Positions 18,996 through 27,456 of a stretch of 64,000 nucleotides of DNA are shown one piece after another; position 1 is the first letter of the stretch; every line of letters starts with the position of its first letter. Source of the DNA: Pararhodobacter zhoushanensis (GTDB lineage: Bacteria > Pseudomonadota > Alphaproteobacteria > Rhodobacterales > Rhodobacteraceae); assembly GCF_025949695.1 (NCBI RefSeq), contig NZ_JAPDFL010000001.1:326001-390000 (forward strand), written 5' to 3'. The notes under the pieces are model-generated. The model did not search any database. It saw only the letters and a list, made by a program, of their open reading frames with translations, and was not told the origin of the DNA. The translations under genes and the position numbers were made by a program.

Positions 18996-20207
18996 ATGGT
19001 CCGCAGCATGGATGGCGATCACGTCAGAGAACTGTCAGGGGGCGTCAGCCAAAGCGGGGTTCGTGATCACAACGAACGCCTGATCCTGTCTGTCATCCAT
19101 CGCTATGGTGCCATGCCCGGCATCGACGTGGCCCGGCGCACGGGCCTGTCGACACAGACCGCCTCGATCATCACGCGCAAGCTGGAAGGCGACGGCATCC
19201 TGCGGCGCGGCGCACCCAATCGCGGCAAGGTCGGCAAGCCGTCGATCCCAATGGAGCTGAACCCCGACGGCGTGCTGGCCTTCGGTCTCAAGATCGGTCG
19301 GCGCAGCGCGGATCTGTTGCTGCTGGATTTCGCGGGCACCGTGCGCGCGCAGATCCACACCACCTATCCCTACCCGCTGCCCGAGAACGTCTTTCGCTTC
19401 CTCAAGGACGGGCTGGAAACGATGCTGGGGCACCTGCCGCCTGCCCTGCTGCCGCGCATCTGCGGCATCGGCATCGCAACGCCGTTCGAGCTGTGGAAAT
19501 GGCACAACATCGTCGGCCTTGCCGCTGACAAGTTCCGCTCGTGGAAGGATGTGGATTTCGCCCATGAGGTCGCGCAGTTCAGCGACCTGCCCGCCTTTGT
19601 CGTCAACGACGGCACCGCCGCCTGCCACGCCGAACACCTCTACGGGCGTGGCAGACAGTTCCGCGACTACGCGTATTTCTTCATCGGCTCGTTCATCGGC
19701 GGCGGCGTGGCGCTCAATGGCACGGTGTTCGAGGGCAATCAGGGCAACGCGGGTGCGTTGGGGTCCATGCGCAGCACCGGGCCACTGGGCGAAAGCCAGC
19801 AGCTGATCGACGTGGCTTCCCTGCATCTGCTCGAGGCGCGTCTGATCGAAGCCGGGATCAACCCGCAGATCCTGTGGCAAACGCCGCAGGACTGGACCGG
19901 GCTGGCGCGCTATGTCGATCCGTGGATCGGCGAAACGGCGCAGGAACTGGCCAAGGCCTCGCTGTCGATCTGCTCGGTGATTGATTTCGAGGCCATCGTC
20001 ATCGACGGGGCCTTCCCGCCCGATGTCCGCAGCGAACTGGTCGAGCGGGTGCGGCGCTATCTGGTCAATCAGGACAAGCGCGGGCTGATCGAACCCCGGA
20101 TCGAGGCGGGCAGCGTGGGCGAGAACGCCCGCGCCGTGGGTGCCGCCAGCAGCCCGATCTTTTCGCAATATCTGCTCAACACCAACGCGGGTCTGTCAGC
20201 CTACTGA
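18996..20207 (+). CDS. ROK family transcriptional regulator
   Basis: The 403-residue product has an N-terminal winged helix ([38 protein letters not shown] is its core, about 27-65) and a ROK domain ([42 protein letters not shown]). The ATP-binding DxGxT of ROK kinases is absent ([15 protein letters not shown] instead) and the zinc-binding CxCGxxGC segment is replaced by [10 protein letters not shown]. It should therefore be a sugar-responsive repressor rather than a kinase. It is divergent from the sugar ABC operon, the same layout as frcR with frcBCA, and ends 2 bp from the convergent 20210 gene. Confidence 0.9.
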   Translation: MVRSMDGDHVRELSGGVSQSGVRDHNERLILSVIHRYGAMPGIDVARRTGLSTQTASIITRKLEGDGILRRGAPNRGKVGKPSIPMELNPDGVLAFGLKIGRRSADLLLLDFAGTVRAQIHTTYPYPLPENVFRFLKDGLETMLGHLPPALLPRICGIGIATPFELWKWHNIVGLAADKFRSWKDVDFAHEVAQFSDLPAFVVNDGTAACHAEHLYGRGRQFRDYAYFFIGSFIGGGVALNGTVFEGNQGNAGALGSMRSTGPLGESQQLIDVASLHLLEARLIEAGINPQILWQTPQDWTGLARYVDPWIGETAQELAKASLSICSVIDFEAIVIDGAFPPDVRSELVERVRRYLVNQDKRGLIEPRIEAGSVGENARAVGAASSPIFSQYLLNTNAGLSAY

Positions 20208-20209
20208 CC

Positions 20210-20581
20210 TCAGGCGACCGGCGTTTCCTGATGCGACAGGCGCACCCATCGGCCGTCGTCGCGCAGATAGGTCGAGACGCAAAGCGCCTCGTAGATCGGT
20301 GCATCCTCTCGCTCGGCCGAGGCGCGGTAAGCCAGCACGGCGACGTCTTTCTGGCGGCTATAGGTCTTCTCGGTCATCGTGATCGAGCGCCAGAGCGGCT
20401 GGTCTTTCAGGTGCTGCCAGATGGTCTGACCCTGCAGGATTCCCGGCGCATAGGGCAGGATCATCACCGCACCCGTCGCCGAGGTGCCCCGTGCCGCATC
20501 CAGTCCGGCGGTCCAGAAATGCTCTTCCATCTCCCACAGATCGGGCTCGTGGTGGCGACTCAGGGTCACGGCGCGCATCAT
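20210..20581 (-). CDS. small protein with NTF2/SnoaL-like (DUF4440-type) features
   Basis: The product is 123 residues with an alpha+beta pattern of NTF2-like proteins: EPDLWEMEEHFWTAG at the start, MILPYAPGILQGQTIW, DVAVLAYRASAERE and the terminal WVRLSHQETPV. Similar proteins in the fold include DUF4440 members of unknown substrate. The ATG at 20581 overlaps the stop of the upstream gene (ATGATG), so the two are translationally coupled. Function is not assigned. Confidence 0.65.
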   Translation of the reverse strand: MMRAVTLSRHHEPDLWEMEEHFWTAGLDAARGTSATGAVMILPYAPGILQGQTIWQHLKDQPLWRSITMTEKTYSRQKDVAVLAYRASAEREDAPIYEALCVSTYLRDDGRWVRLSHQETPVA

Positions 20582-21000
20582 CCGCCCGCCCCCAACGGCG
20601 CAAAGAAGAAGAGCTGCGCCAGGATCAGCAGCACCACCGACACCGCGATGATCGCGCCGAGCGGCAGCGCCTGCGTCGCCGCGCCCAATGTGCCCGGCAG
20701 CTTGGGCGTCTGGCGCATGCGTTCGGGCAGCAAACGGGTCAGCCGGTCCGAGGTTGCCGCGTGTTCGCGCACCATGGCCGGAACATCGCGAAAACTGGCC
20801 AGCAAAGCGCCCAACCGGCTGCGCGCCGCCTCGCGCGGCAGCGCGCCCAGCTCGGACGCTTCTTTCCACGGATCGAGACCGAGACGGGCCAGCGCAGACA
20901 GAACGGTCACCACAAAGCCGTTCTGGTCATCGCCCACCGGCGCATACAGAAACGCATCGAATTGCGTGCCGTGCGGGTGTTCAATCGAGGGTCCGCTCAT
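20578..21000 (-). CDS. hypothetical protein with C-terminal membrane anchor
   Basis: The 140-residue product starts at ATG 21000 after AGGAGATCACC. It has a soluble, helical N-terminal part with REAARSRLGALLASFRDVPAMV, and a single C-terminal hydrophobic segment (about 115-135, LPLGAIIAVSVVLLILAQLF) with a four-residue tail. This is a tail-anchored topology. I do not recognise the family. It is coupled to the NTF2-like gene and divergent from the 21337 gene across a strong dyad at 21122-21145. Confidence 0.6.
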   Translation of the reverse strand: MSGPSIEHPHGTQFDAFLYAPVGDDQNGFVVTVLSALARLGLDPWKEASELGALPREAARSRLGALLASFRDVPAMVREHAATSDRLTRLLPERMRQTPKLPGTLGAATQALPLGAIIAVSVVLLILAQLFFFAPLGAGG

Positions 21001-21121
21001 GGTGATCTCCTGCGTTCGCACAGCGCCGGGCGTGGCGCAACGGCGTCTTCTGTCCTGTGTCGTCCCCAGAAGCGATCAACACGCAGACAGGATCCGCCCA
21101 TAGTACAGGCCATGCGTCGCC

Positions 21122-21145
21122 CCGTGCTGATCCAGATCAGCACGG
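21122..21145. promoter_or_regulatory. perfect 11-bp-arm dyad in a 336-bp gap
   Basis: CCGTGCTGATC is followed by CA and its exact complement GATCAGCACGG. It is the only structure I see in the 21001-21336 gap between the divergent 20578 and 21337 genes. The 2-nt centre makes a protein-binding dyad more likely than a terminator hairpin. No cognate regulator is evident. Confidence 0.5.
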
Positions 21146-21336
21146 ATACGGGCTAAGCCCTCCGGTTCCGCCCATAGATCACGCGATGCGCCGACACGGC
21201 ACTAACCTCGATCAGTCTGACCTTGCTGCGCGCGCGGTATCGTGCGTGTGTGTGGTGATGACGCCCCAGGCGCCGGACACGACGCCGTGCAGGGGCGCAG
21301 CCCGCCCGACGCAGCGACCTCAGCCAAGGAAACCGG

Positions 21337-21630
21337 ATGAACACGCGGTCAACCCGTTCGACCCTGACGTTTGCCCGACCGTTCCGATTGAGGGGATACC
21401 CCGACAAGCTACCGGCGGGCGATTACGAGATCATCACCGAAACCGACGCGTCCCCGCCAGGCTCGGCGCGCTATTTGAGCGTACCCGGAACCGGCTTTCT
21501 CAACGGCGTGACCGAATTGCGCCAGACCACCGGACGCGATCTTGAGGCGGCCCTCTGCCGTGCTCAGGAGGGCCGCAATGGCCCAGGCTTAAGCGATGCG
21601 GCGCTATCTCCGCAGGAGGACTTGATTTGA
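21337..21630 (+). CDS. small hypothetical protein with F-x-RPF / LPAGxYxIxTE motif (copy 1)
   Basis: This 97-residue protein starts after CCAAGGAAACCGG. Its N-terminal half reads LTFARPFRLRGYPDKLPAGDYEIITETDA. The same pattern (aromatic-Arg-x-Phe, a short spacer, then LPAGxYxIxTE) opens the 23098 protein, so the two are diverged paralogues. The family is unknown to me. It overlaps the next gene by 4 bp. Confidence 0.65.
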   Translation: MNTRSTRSTLTFARPFRLRGYPDKLPAGDYEIITETDASPPGSARYLSVPGTGFLNGVTELRQTTGRDLEAALCRAQEGRNGPGLSDAALSPQEDLI

Positions 21631-21980
21631 CCACTCCCGATTGGCTGAAACCCGGTATCTATGGCGCCGTTGGCGGCGCCGTTCTTGTTGCGATCATTGG
21701 CTTTAGCTGGGGTGGCTGGATGACCGGCAGCAGCGCAGACACGATGGCAAGCGAAAGGGCGCATAACGACGTGATCACGGCGATGATCCCGGTCTGTGTC
21801 GGCCTGTCGCGCGCTGATCCGGCGCGCGAAGCTCAACTGGCCAGCATCCGCGACGTTGCCGCCTATCGCCAGCGCGATGCGGTGATGGCGACCGGCTGGG
21901 CAACCATGCCGGGTGCCGATGCCCCGAGCCGCGATCTGGCCCAGGCCTGCATCGCCGAACTGGATCTGGAAGCCTCGTAA
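21627..21980 (+). CDS. conserved hypothetical protein with N-terminal membrane segment
   Basis: The 117-residue product begins at TTG 21627, 7-8 nt after AGGAGGA. One membrane segment (about 10-32, GIYGAVGGAVLVAIIGFSWGGW) is followed by a soluble Ala-rich region with Cys57 and Cys108, which could form a periplasmic disulfide. The family is not recognised. It overlaps the stop of the 21337 gene. Confidence 0.65.
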   Translation: MTTPDWLKPGIYGAVGGAVLVAIIGFSWGGWMTGSSADTMASERAHNDVITAMIPVCVGLSRADPAREAQLASIRDVAAYRQRDAVMATGWATMPGADAPSRDLAQACIAELDLEAS

Positions 21981-22025
21981 GAGGCTACTGTCCCCTCTTT
22001 TCAGCCTGACTTTGGAACCCTCTTC

Positions 22026-22844
22026 ATGCGCATAACTCTGGGCTGTCGGCTCACCTATCAACTGCAACAGGCGACGCCGATGATCGTCATGCTCAACATG
22101 CACTATTCGCGCTTCGGCGATCTGGAACGGCCAGACTATCTGACCACCATCCCCGCCGTTCCGCTGGAGAGCTACCGCGACCGGTTTGAAAACTGGTGCG
22201 TGCGGCTGGTCGCGCCCGAGGGTCAGTTCACCCTGACCACGGACGGGATCTGCCGCGACGCGGGATTGCGCGATCCGGTCCCGCCGATGATGGACCAGCA
22301 CGCGGTGCAGGACCTGCCGTCGGAAACGCTGGTTTACCTGCTGGGCAGCCGCTACTGCGACACCGACCTTCTGTCGGACGAGGCGTGGCGGCTGTTCCAG
22401 AACACCCCCTCGGGCACAGCACGGGTGCAGGCGATCTGCGACTATGTGCACAATCATATCCGCTTTGGCTATGAACACGCCCGCGCCACGCGCACCGCGT
22501 CGCAGGCACTGGCCGAGGGTCACGGCGTGTGCCGCGATTACACCCATCTGGCCATCACCCTTTGCCGCTGCATGAACATCCCGGCGCGCTATTGCACCGG
22601 CTATCTCAGCGACATCGGCGAGCCTCTGCCACATCCCCCCGGCGACTTTGCCGCGTGGATGGAGGTCTATCTGGGCGGGCAATGGTGGATGTTCGACCCG
22701 CGCAACAATGTGCCGCGCATGGGTCGGGTGCTGATGGCGCAAGGCCGTGACGCGGCGGATGTTCCGTTGGTGCAGACATTCGGCCCCAATACGCTGACGG
22801 GGTTCGAGGTCTGGACTGACGAAATCGTCGACGGCAGGGCCTGA
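22026..22844 (+). CDS. transglutaminase-like family protein lacking the usual His
   Basis: The 272-residue protein has the bacterial transglutaminase-like N-terminal beta domain and then the papain-like core with Cys169 (GHGVCRDYTHLAI) and Asp224 (WWMFDPRNN). The HAW segment that normally gives the catalytic histidine reads FAAWMEVY, with Ala209 in the His position. The last third (VLMAQGRDAADVPLVQTFGP) follows the family. Activity may therefore be altered or absent, although I recall related proteins with this substitution. It lies 45 bp after the membrane protein gene. Confidence 0.85.
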   Translation: MRITLGCRLTYQLQQATPMIVMLNMHYSRFGDLERPDYLTTIPAVPLESYRDRFENWCVRLVAPEGQFTLTTDGICRDAGLRDPVPPMMDQHAVQDLPSETLVYLLGSRYCDTDLLSDEAWRLFQNTPSGTARVQAICDYVHNHIRFGYEHARATRTASQALAEGHGVCRDYTHLAITLCRCMNIPARYCTGYLSDIGEPLPHPPGDFAAWMEVYLGGQWWMFDPRNNVPRMGRVLMAQGRDAADVPLVQTFGPNTLTGFEVWTDEIVDGRA

Positions 22845-22869
22845 TCAGGCGGCGCTCCATGGTAATGGG

Positions 22870-22904
22870 GCGCGCCGACCCCCATCTGTGTAGGGCTGGC
22901 GCGC
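22870..22904 (+). terminator. possible weak terminator hairpin
   Basis: GCGCGCCgaCCC pairs with GGGctGGCGCGC around an 11-nt loop shortly after the transglutaminase stop. No T-run follows, so this may be only a stem-loop or attenuator. Confidence 0.35.
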
Positions 22905-22932
22905 TGCTGCCAGCGATCAAGGAATGAAAACC

Positions 22933-23067
22933 ATGTCCTTCAAGGACCTCACGACCCGCGCGGCCAATCCCGCCCCGGCTCCTGCTGCATCTGACAAAAA
23001 ACCTGACACTGCCAAGACACCAGAGCCGAGCACAGCCAAGACCCCGGCTGACAAGACACCGTCCTGA
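22933..23067 (+). CDS. short Pro/Ala/Lys/Thr-rich protein
   Basis: A 44-residue frame starts at ATG 22933, nine nucleotides after AGGAA. A further ATG at 22924 is too close to that site. After MSFKDLTTRA it is low-complexity, with repeated (D)KTP/AKTP blocks, and has no predicted fold. It sits between the transglutaminase gene and the 23098 gene in the same direction. Support is the ribosome site and orientation only. Confidence 0.5.
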   Translation: MSFKDLTTRAANPAPAPAASDKKPDTAKTPEPSTAKTPADKTPS

Positions 23068-23097
23068 AACAACAACCGGCAAGCGGAGTCCGCGCCC

Positions 23098-23571
23098 ATG
23101 AAACGCCTGACACAGAACGGCACGGCGGTTTTCGAGCGCGCGTTCACCTTGCCCGGATTGCACGAAACGCTGCCGGCGGGTGCGTATCGGATCGAGACCG
23201 AAGTGACCGCGACCCCGTGGGGTGATGCGTCTGGTCCAGCACGGTCCATGGTACGCATTCTGCTGCATCCGCGCGCCTCGCATCCCGGGATGGTGCGACA
23301 TTTGACGCTTTCCGTCACGGCGCTGAACGAGGCGCTGGCGCAGGACGCCGCCACGAAGCCAGCGCACGACCGGGCGTTTCTGGACGAGAGGATGGCCGAC
23401 CCCATGGTCCGGCTGGTAATGCACGCCGATGGCCTGTCAGAGACCCCGCTGCGCCACGACCCCACCAACGGCAGCGCGACTGCGGACGCAACACCGCGCC
23501 GCACGATGACACAGCGCGCGATTCAGGTCGCAGAGAACGAAGGCATGCCGCTGCTGGCGATCAAACGCTGA
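23098..23571 (+). CDS. hypothetical protein with F-x-RxF / LPAGxYxIxTE motif (copy 2)
   Basis: The 157-residue product starts after a GGAG (GCGGAGTCC). Its first 40 residues (FERAFTLPGLHETLPAGAY, then RIETEVTA) align with the start of the 21337 protein. The C-terminal part is longer and unrelated. No signal peptide or membrane segment is visible. The family function is unknown to me. Confidence 0.65.
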   Translation: MKRLTQNGTAVFERAFTLPGLHETLPAGAYRIETEVTATPWGDASGPARSMVRILLHPRASHPGMVRHLTLSVTALNEALAQDAATKPAHDRAFLDERMADPMVRLVMHADGLSETPLRHDPTNGSATADATPRRTMTQRAIQVAENEGMPLLAIKR

Positions 23572-23659
23572 TCGGCCTGCTCTCGCCGTTTCCCGCCGAG
23601 ACCGGGCACTGCCACCCCCGGCTGGCCGCTCTGGACCGGCTGAACGAGGACATCGCGAT

Positions 23660-23848
23660 ATGACCGAGAAACCGCTCCAGTCCGTTGAAGCGCCGGTGAC
23701 ACCGGCCCAGAACGACGTGACGAAAACCCGCAACTGCCTGCGCTGCGGCACCGCCTTTGTCAGCGAAGGCTTTGGCGAGCGCATCTGCAAGCGTTGCAAG
23801 GGTCAGAAAGCCTGGCGCAACGCGGCCCCATCGGGTTCGCGCCGCTAA
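23660..23848 (+). CDS. small zinc-ribbon-like protein
   Basis: This 62-residue protein has a central [21 protein letters not shown] segment. The two CxxC pairs (residues about 29-32 and 45-48) form a plausible zinc knuckle or ribbon, with a disordered acidic N-terminus and a basic tail. Many such proteins accompany regulators in alphaproteobacteria. No specific function is proposed. Confidence 0.7.
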   Translation: MTEKPLQSVEAPVTPAQNDVTKTRNCLRCGTAFVSEGFGERICKRCKGQKAWRNAAPSGSRR

Positions 23849-23898
23849 ACGCACCCCTATGGCAGGCCCCGCCCTGCCCTTCTTTAACAGGACTTGCT

Positions 23899-24774
23899 GT
23901 GACAACTCTCGAAACGGTCCATACGACCAGTTACCGCTACCAGAACCCCGTCTCGCTGGGGCCACACCGGCTGATGCTGCGCCCGCGCGAATCGCGCGAT
24001 CTCAAACTGTTGTCGCATACCGTGACCATCACGCCCGAAGCGACGGTCACCTGGGCGCATGACGTGGCCGGGAACGCTGTTGCAACGGCCAGTTTCACTG
24101 CCCCCACCGATACGCTGGTGATCGAAAGCCGCGCCACGCTGGAACTGACCGCGCCCGCCTGGCCGGTGTTCTCGATCGCGGCCTCGGCCACGACCTATCC
24201 GTTTCAGTATTCGCACGACGACTGGGTCGATCTGGGCGCACTGCCCACACCGCAATTCCCCGACGATCGTGGACGCTTTGCGCGCTGGGTGGCCAGCTTC
24301 ATCTTCAAGCAACCGACAGACACGCTGTCGCTGCTCAAGGACATCAGCAACGGGGTGTCCAACAAGATCGCGTACCAGAGCCGCGAGATGGAGGGCACGC
24401 AATCGCCCCTGGCCACGCTGGACCGGGGCTGGGGATCGTGCCGCGACTTCGCCGTGCTCTTTGCCGAAGCCGCACGCACGCTGGGCTTTGGCGCGCGCAT
24501 CGTGTCGGGGTATCTTTATGACCCGACGGGCAGCCTGATCGGCTCGTCCGACTCTGGCTCGACCCATGCCTGGGCGGAAATCTTTGTGCCCGGTGCTGGC
24601 TGGATCGCGTTCGACCCGACCAACCGCAGCATGGGCTCGGGCAACCTGATCCCGGTCGCCGTGGTGCGCGATGTGCGTCAGGCGGTGCCGGTGTCCGGGC
24701 AATTCATCGGCAGCGCGGACACGACAGCGGCGCTCAGCGTTACGGTCACGGTGTCGCCCAGCGGGGTCTTCTGA
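23899..24774 (+). CDS. transglutaminase family protein (intact triad)
   Basis: The 291-residue protein starts at GTG 23899, six nucleotides after AGGA. An open frame upstream (from 23794) overlaps the zinc-ribbon gene and is not needed. A beta-rich N-terminal domain ([22 protein letters not shown]) precedes the core, which has Cys181 ([16 protein letters not shown]), His223 (STHAWAE) and Asp239 (FDPTN). It could be a cysteine protease or amidase of the transglutaminase clan. It contrasts with the His-less copy at 22026. Confidence 0.88.
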   Translation: MTTLETVHTTSYRYQNPVSLGPHRLMLRPRESRDLKLLSHTVTITPEATVTWAHDVAGNAVATASFTAPTDTLVIESRATLELTAPAWPVFSIAASATTYPFQYSHDDWVDLGALPTPQFPDDRGRFARWVASFIFKQPTDTLSLLKDISNGVSNKIAYQSREMEGTQSPLATLDRGWGSCRDFAVLFAEAARTLGFGARIVSGYLYDPTGSLIGSSDSGSTHAWAEIFVPGAGWIAFDPTNRSMGSGNLIPVAVVRDVRQAVPVSGQFIGSADTTAALSVTVTVSPSGVF

Positions 24775-24779
24775 TCGCC

Positions 24780-25016
24780 TCAGGGCCTGCGCACCCAATT
24801 GCCGCCCGCGATGATCCGGGTGATCAGCGCCGCGACGGTGGCGTGCAGCGCCTGCTCAGCCTCGGTGCCAGCGGCATTTTCATGGGTGGCCGCCGCATCC
24901 TGCAGAATGCCCAAAATCTCGCGCTCTGGCAGGGTTTTCGCGTCGTTCAGCGCCAGAAGCAACGCCTCGCAGATTGAAAGCGCCGCCATACCTGCGGGTA
25001 TGCTATCGTCGGTCAT
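24780..25016 (-). CDS. small hypothetical protein (helical)
   Basis: A 78-residue acidic, largely helical protein runs from MTDDSIPAGMAALSICEALL to the end at WVRRP. It is convergent with the transglutaminase gene (5 bp apart) and its ATG nearly abuts the Crp/Fnr frame on the other strand. Codon use resembles the neighbours. The family is not recognised. Confidence 0.6.
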   Translation of the reverse strand: MTDDSIPAGMAALSICEALLLALNDAKTLPEREILGILQDAAATHENAAGTEAEQALHATVAALITRIIAGGNWVRRP

Positions 25017-25145
25017 GTGGTGCTGCCTCTCGCTGTCTTCAGCCCGGCGCCGAGTGGCGGGGCTGTCGCCGCCACAGGATCGGTCAGAAACCACCTTCCC
25101 GGGCTGATCAACATCAGTCGCCCGTACGAATTTGAAAGCCGCTTG

Positions 25146-25898
25146 ATGCACCCGGACGGAACAGCACAGACCCTTTCCCTCATGCCGCTGGCCCGAAAGC
25201 TGGGCGCGTTTGTCGCCCTGTCTGCGGTCGAGCTGGCCGTGCTCGACGCGCTGCACAAACGACGCCGAACCTTTGTCGCCGGGCGCGATCTGGTCCATCA
25301 GGGTCAGTCGGATCAGGCCGCCTATATTCTGGCGTCAGGCTGGGCGTGTTCCTACAAGATCCTGCGCGATGGCGAGCGGCAGATCGTCGACTTCCAGATC
25401 CCGGGCGACTTTCTCGGCCTGCGCAGCGTGCTGCTGCACACCGCCGATCACAGCATCGAGCCGATCACCGATATCGAGGTCTGCGAGGTACATGCCAGCG
25501 ACCTGCTGGGTGCCTTCACCCGCACGCCCCGTCTGGCCACGGCGGTGCTGTGGGCGGCCTCACGCGATGAGGCGATGGTGGTCGAGCATCTGGTGGGTAT
25601 CGGCCGCCGCCACGCCGCAGAACGCATGGCGCATTTCCTGCTCGAGCTGGGCTCGCGCCTGTCGCTGGTCGGGCTGGCGACCAAGGCGGGCTATGCCTGC
25701 CCGCTGACGCAATACCTGCTGGCCGACGCGCTGGGGCTGAGCGCCGTCCACGTCAACCGCGTCTTGCGGCAATTGCGCGAGACGGGGCTTTTGACCTTTC
25801 GCGACGGGTACGTCACGTATGACGACTACGACCGCCTGCTCGACTTTGCCGGGTTCGATCCGGTCTATCTGGATCACACGGGTCCGCTGCTGCGCTGA
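25146..25898 (+). CDS. Crp/Fnr family transcriptional regulator
   Basis: The product has a cyclic-nucleotide-binding-like beta barrel (RRTFVAGRDLVHQGQSDQAAYIL, then RQIVDFQIPGDFLGLRS) and a C-terminal winged helix (LTQYLLADALGLSAVHVNRVLRQLRE). I take ATG 25146 (250 residues). ATG 25182 (MPLARKLGAF, 238 residues) is equally likely, and the frame is open further upstream. FNR-type N-terminal cysteines are absent. It may control the surrounding stress-type genes, but no matching site was found. Confidence 0.85.
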   Translation: MHPDGTAQTLSLMPLARKLGAFVALSAVELAVLDALHKRRRTFVAGRDLVHQGQSDQAAYILASGWACSYKILRDGERQIVDFQIPGDFLGLRSVLLHTADHSIEPITDIEVCEVHASDLLGAFTRTPRLATAVLWAASRDEAMVVEHLVGIGRRHAAERMAHFLLELGSRLSLVGLATKAGYACPLTQYLLADALGLSAVHVNRVLRQLRETGLLTFRDGYVTYDDYDRLLDFAGFDPVYLDHTGPLLR

Positions 25899-25904
25899 AC
25901 GGCC

Positions 25905-26069
25905 TCAGATACGGCCCAGCAGCATCAGGACCACCACAACGATAAGAATCGTTCCCAGAATGCCGACGCTGGTGTGGCCATAGCCAAAACCATAGCCGCC
26001 AAAGCGACCACTGACCCCGCCGAAAAGAACGAGGACCAGAAGGATAACAAGGATCAAGCCAAGAGACAT
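25905..26069 (-). CDS. small two-TM protein, DUF3309-like
   Basis: The 54-residue product has two hydrophobic helices (MSLGLILVILLVLVLFGGV and ILGTILIVVVVLMLLGRI) joined by a Gly/Tyr-rich turn. This agrees with short DUF3309-type membrane proteins. It is convergent with the Crp/Fnr gene. Function is unknown. Confidence 0.65.
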   Translation of the reverse strand: MSLGLILVILLVLVLFGGVSGRFGGYGFGYGHTSVGILGTILIVVVVLMLLGRI

Positions 26070-26133
26070 GGCGGGTGCTTTCTGTTGGGGCTGTCGGCCT
26101 GCCGGGTGGCCGTGATCGACCCGGCTGCGGTGG

Positions 26134-26274
26134 TTAGCGTCCGTCGATGGAAATGCCCTGACCGTCGATCTGGATGCTGATGCCGCTCTGGCGGTCCTGA
26201 TAGACCATATAAGCCGCGACCAGCGCCACGACGGCCAGCGCGGCGATCACCACCAGAAGCGCGGTGCGCGTCAT
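26134..26274 (-). CDS. small single-TM protein with IDG repeat
   Basis: A 46-residue frame from ATG 26274 encodes one membrane helix (3-23) and a tail with a short tandem repeat, ISIQIDGQG followed by ISIDGR. Its direction and spacing suggest a unit with the DUF3309-like gene. The 270 bp upstream (to 26544) contain no gene I can support. Confidence 0.5.
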   Translation of the reverse strand: MTRTALLVVIAALAVVALVAAYMVYQDRQSGISIQIDGQGISIDGR

Positions 26275-26544
26275 GATCGGGCCTTGGGGCAGGCAAGACA
26301 GACAAAGGCAATCGACGTCATCAGAGCGATCTTTCCAGAGACATGCGCAGGCGTCAGACACACAGGAGAACCGAAACGAAGGGCAACGGCCCTCCCGTGT
26401 GACGTTGGCGTAGCTGGACACGATATCGCTCACCCATCGGTGGTGAGCTTTGTCCAATATCGGCCAGCAGCCGTCAGACCACACTGATCCATGTTGGTGT
26501 CCGCGTGAAATCGGCAGCGCCTTTGCGCCGCCGCGGGCCTATGC

Positions 26545-27444
26545 TCAGTCGAAATCCAGTGGCACGCCAACGCGTTGCACCGCACCGTCTGAAAAGCTCT
26601 CCCACTGCGCCGCCAGAGCCTCGGGCGTCCAGCCCTGCGCGTGCAGGTCGGTGCGGATCTCGGCGGGGTGTGACCACAGGCTGAGCCGGTCGCCACCGAT
26701 ACCGATGCATTGCCCGCTGACGCCGCGCGCCGCGTCCGAGGCCAGAAACACCACCAGCGGCGCAATATCCGCCGCCGTGCCGATGCCATGTCTGGCGCGC
26801 AACTGCGCGGGCAGCGGCTCGCCGCGCTCCATCGCCGCGACATGCGGGGCCAGCGCCGGGATCGTCGCCGTCATCCGCGTCAGCGCGGTCGGCACGATGG
26901 CGTTGACCGTCACCCGGTCGCGCGCCAGCTCCAGCGTCCACGAGCGCATCATGCCGACGATGCCTGCCTTGGCCGCCGCATAGGCGCCCTGCCCGAAATT
27001 GCCCAACTGCCCGGCGGGCGAGGCCGCAAGGATCAGGCTGCCCCCACCGCCCTGCGCCTTGAACTGCCGCGCCGCAGCGCGTCCGCATTGGAATGTGCCG
27101 CGCAGATGGGTCGAGAGGACCAGATCGAACGCGTCGTCCTCGGTCTTCCACAGCACGGAATCGCGCAGCACACCGGCGTTGGAAAACAGCGCATCCAGCC
27201 GCCCGAACGCTTCAACCGCGCGCCCGACACAGGCCTCGGCCGCGCCATTCACGCCGATCGCCGTAACCTCGGCCACCGCGCGTCCCCCGGATTGGCGGAT
27301 CTCATCGACCACGGACTGCGCGGCATCGGCGTCGATGTCGTTGACCACGACAGCCGCCCCGGCCTGCGCCGCCGCCAGCGCGGTGGCGCGGCCAATCCCT
27401 TGCCCCGCGCCGGTGATCAGCAGCACTTTTCCTGACAGCATCAT
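26545..27444 (-). CDS. SDR family oxidoreductase (3-hydroxyacyl-CoA dehydrogenase-like)
   Basis: The 299-residue SDR has TGAGQGIG (11-18), Asp36 at the end of beta-2, SNAG (88-91), Ser142 and YAAAK (155-159). The long form with a roughly 45-residue C-terminal extension resembles the dehydrogenase part of type 2 multifunctional beta-oxidation enzymes. It is the last gene of a three-gene minus-strand unit with a hydratase and an acyl-CoA ligase, so oxidation of a 3-hydroxyacyl-CoA is the likely step. Confidence 0.9.
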   Translation of the reverse strand: MMLSGKVLLITGAGQGIGRATALAAAQAGAAVVVNDIDADAAQSVVDEIRQSGGRAVAEVTAIGVNGAAEACVGRAVEAFGRLDALFSNAGVLRDSVLWKTEDDAFDLVLSTHLRGTFQCGRAAARQFKAQGGGGSLILAASPAGQLGNFGQGAYAAAKAGIVGMMRSWTLELARDRVTVNAIVPTALTRMTATIPALAPHVAAMERGEPLPAQLRARHGIGTAADIAPLVVFLASDAARGVSGQCIGIGGDRLSLWSHPAEIRTDLHAQGWTPEALAAQWESFSDGAVQRVGVPLDFD

Positions 27445-27456
27445 CCCGTCTCCGCC

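Noticed and set aside
23572..23663. Short frame ending LLSPFPAETGHCHPRLAAL...IAI and overlapping the zinc-ribbon start
   Set aside because: No start codon or ribosome site of its own; could be the out-of-phase tail of the 23098 gene but no family evidence.
26428..26448. Hairpin GCTCACC...GGTGAGC downstream of the SDR gene
   Set aside because: No T-run in the direction of transcription and no clear role; chance stems of seven pairs are expected in this DNA.
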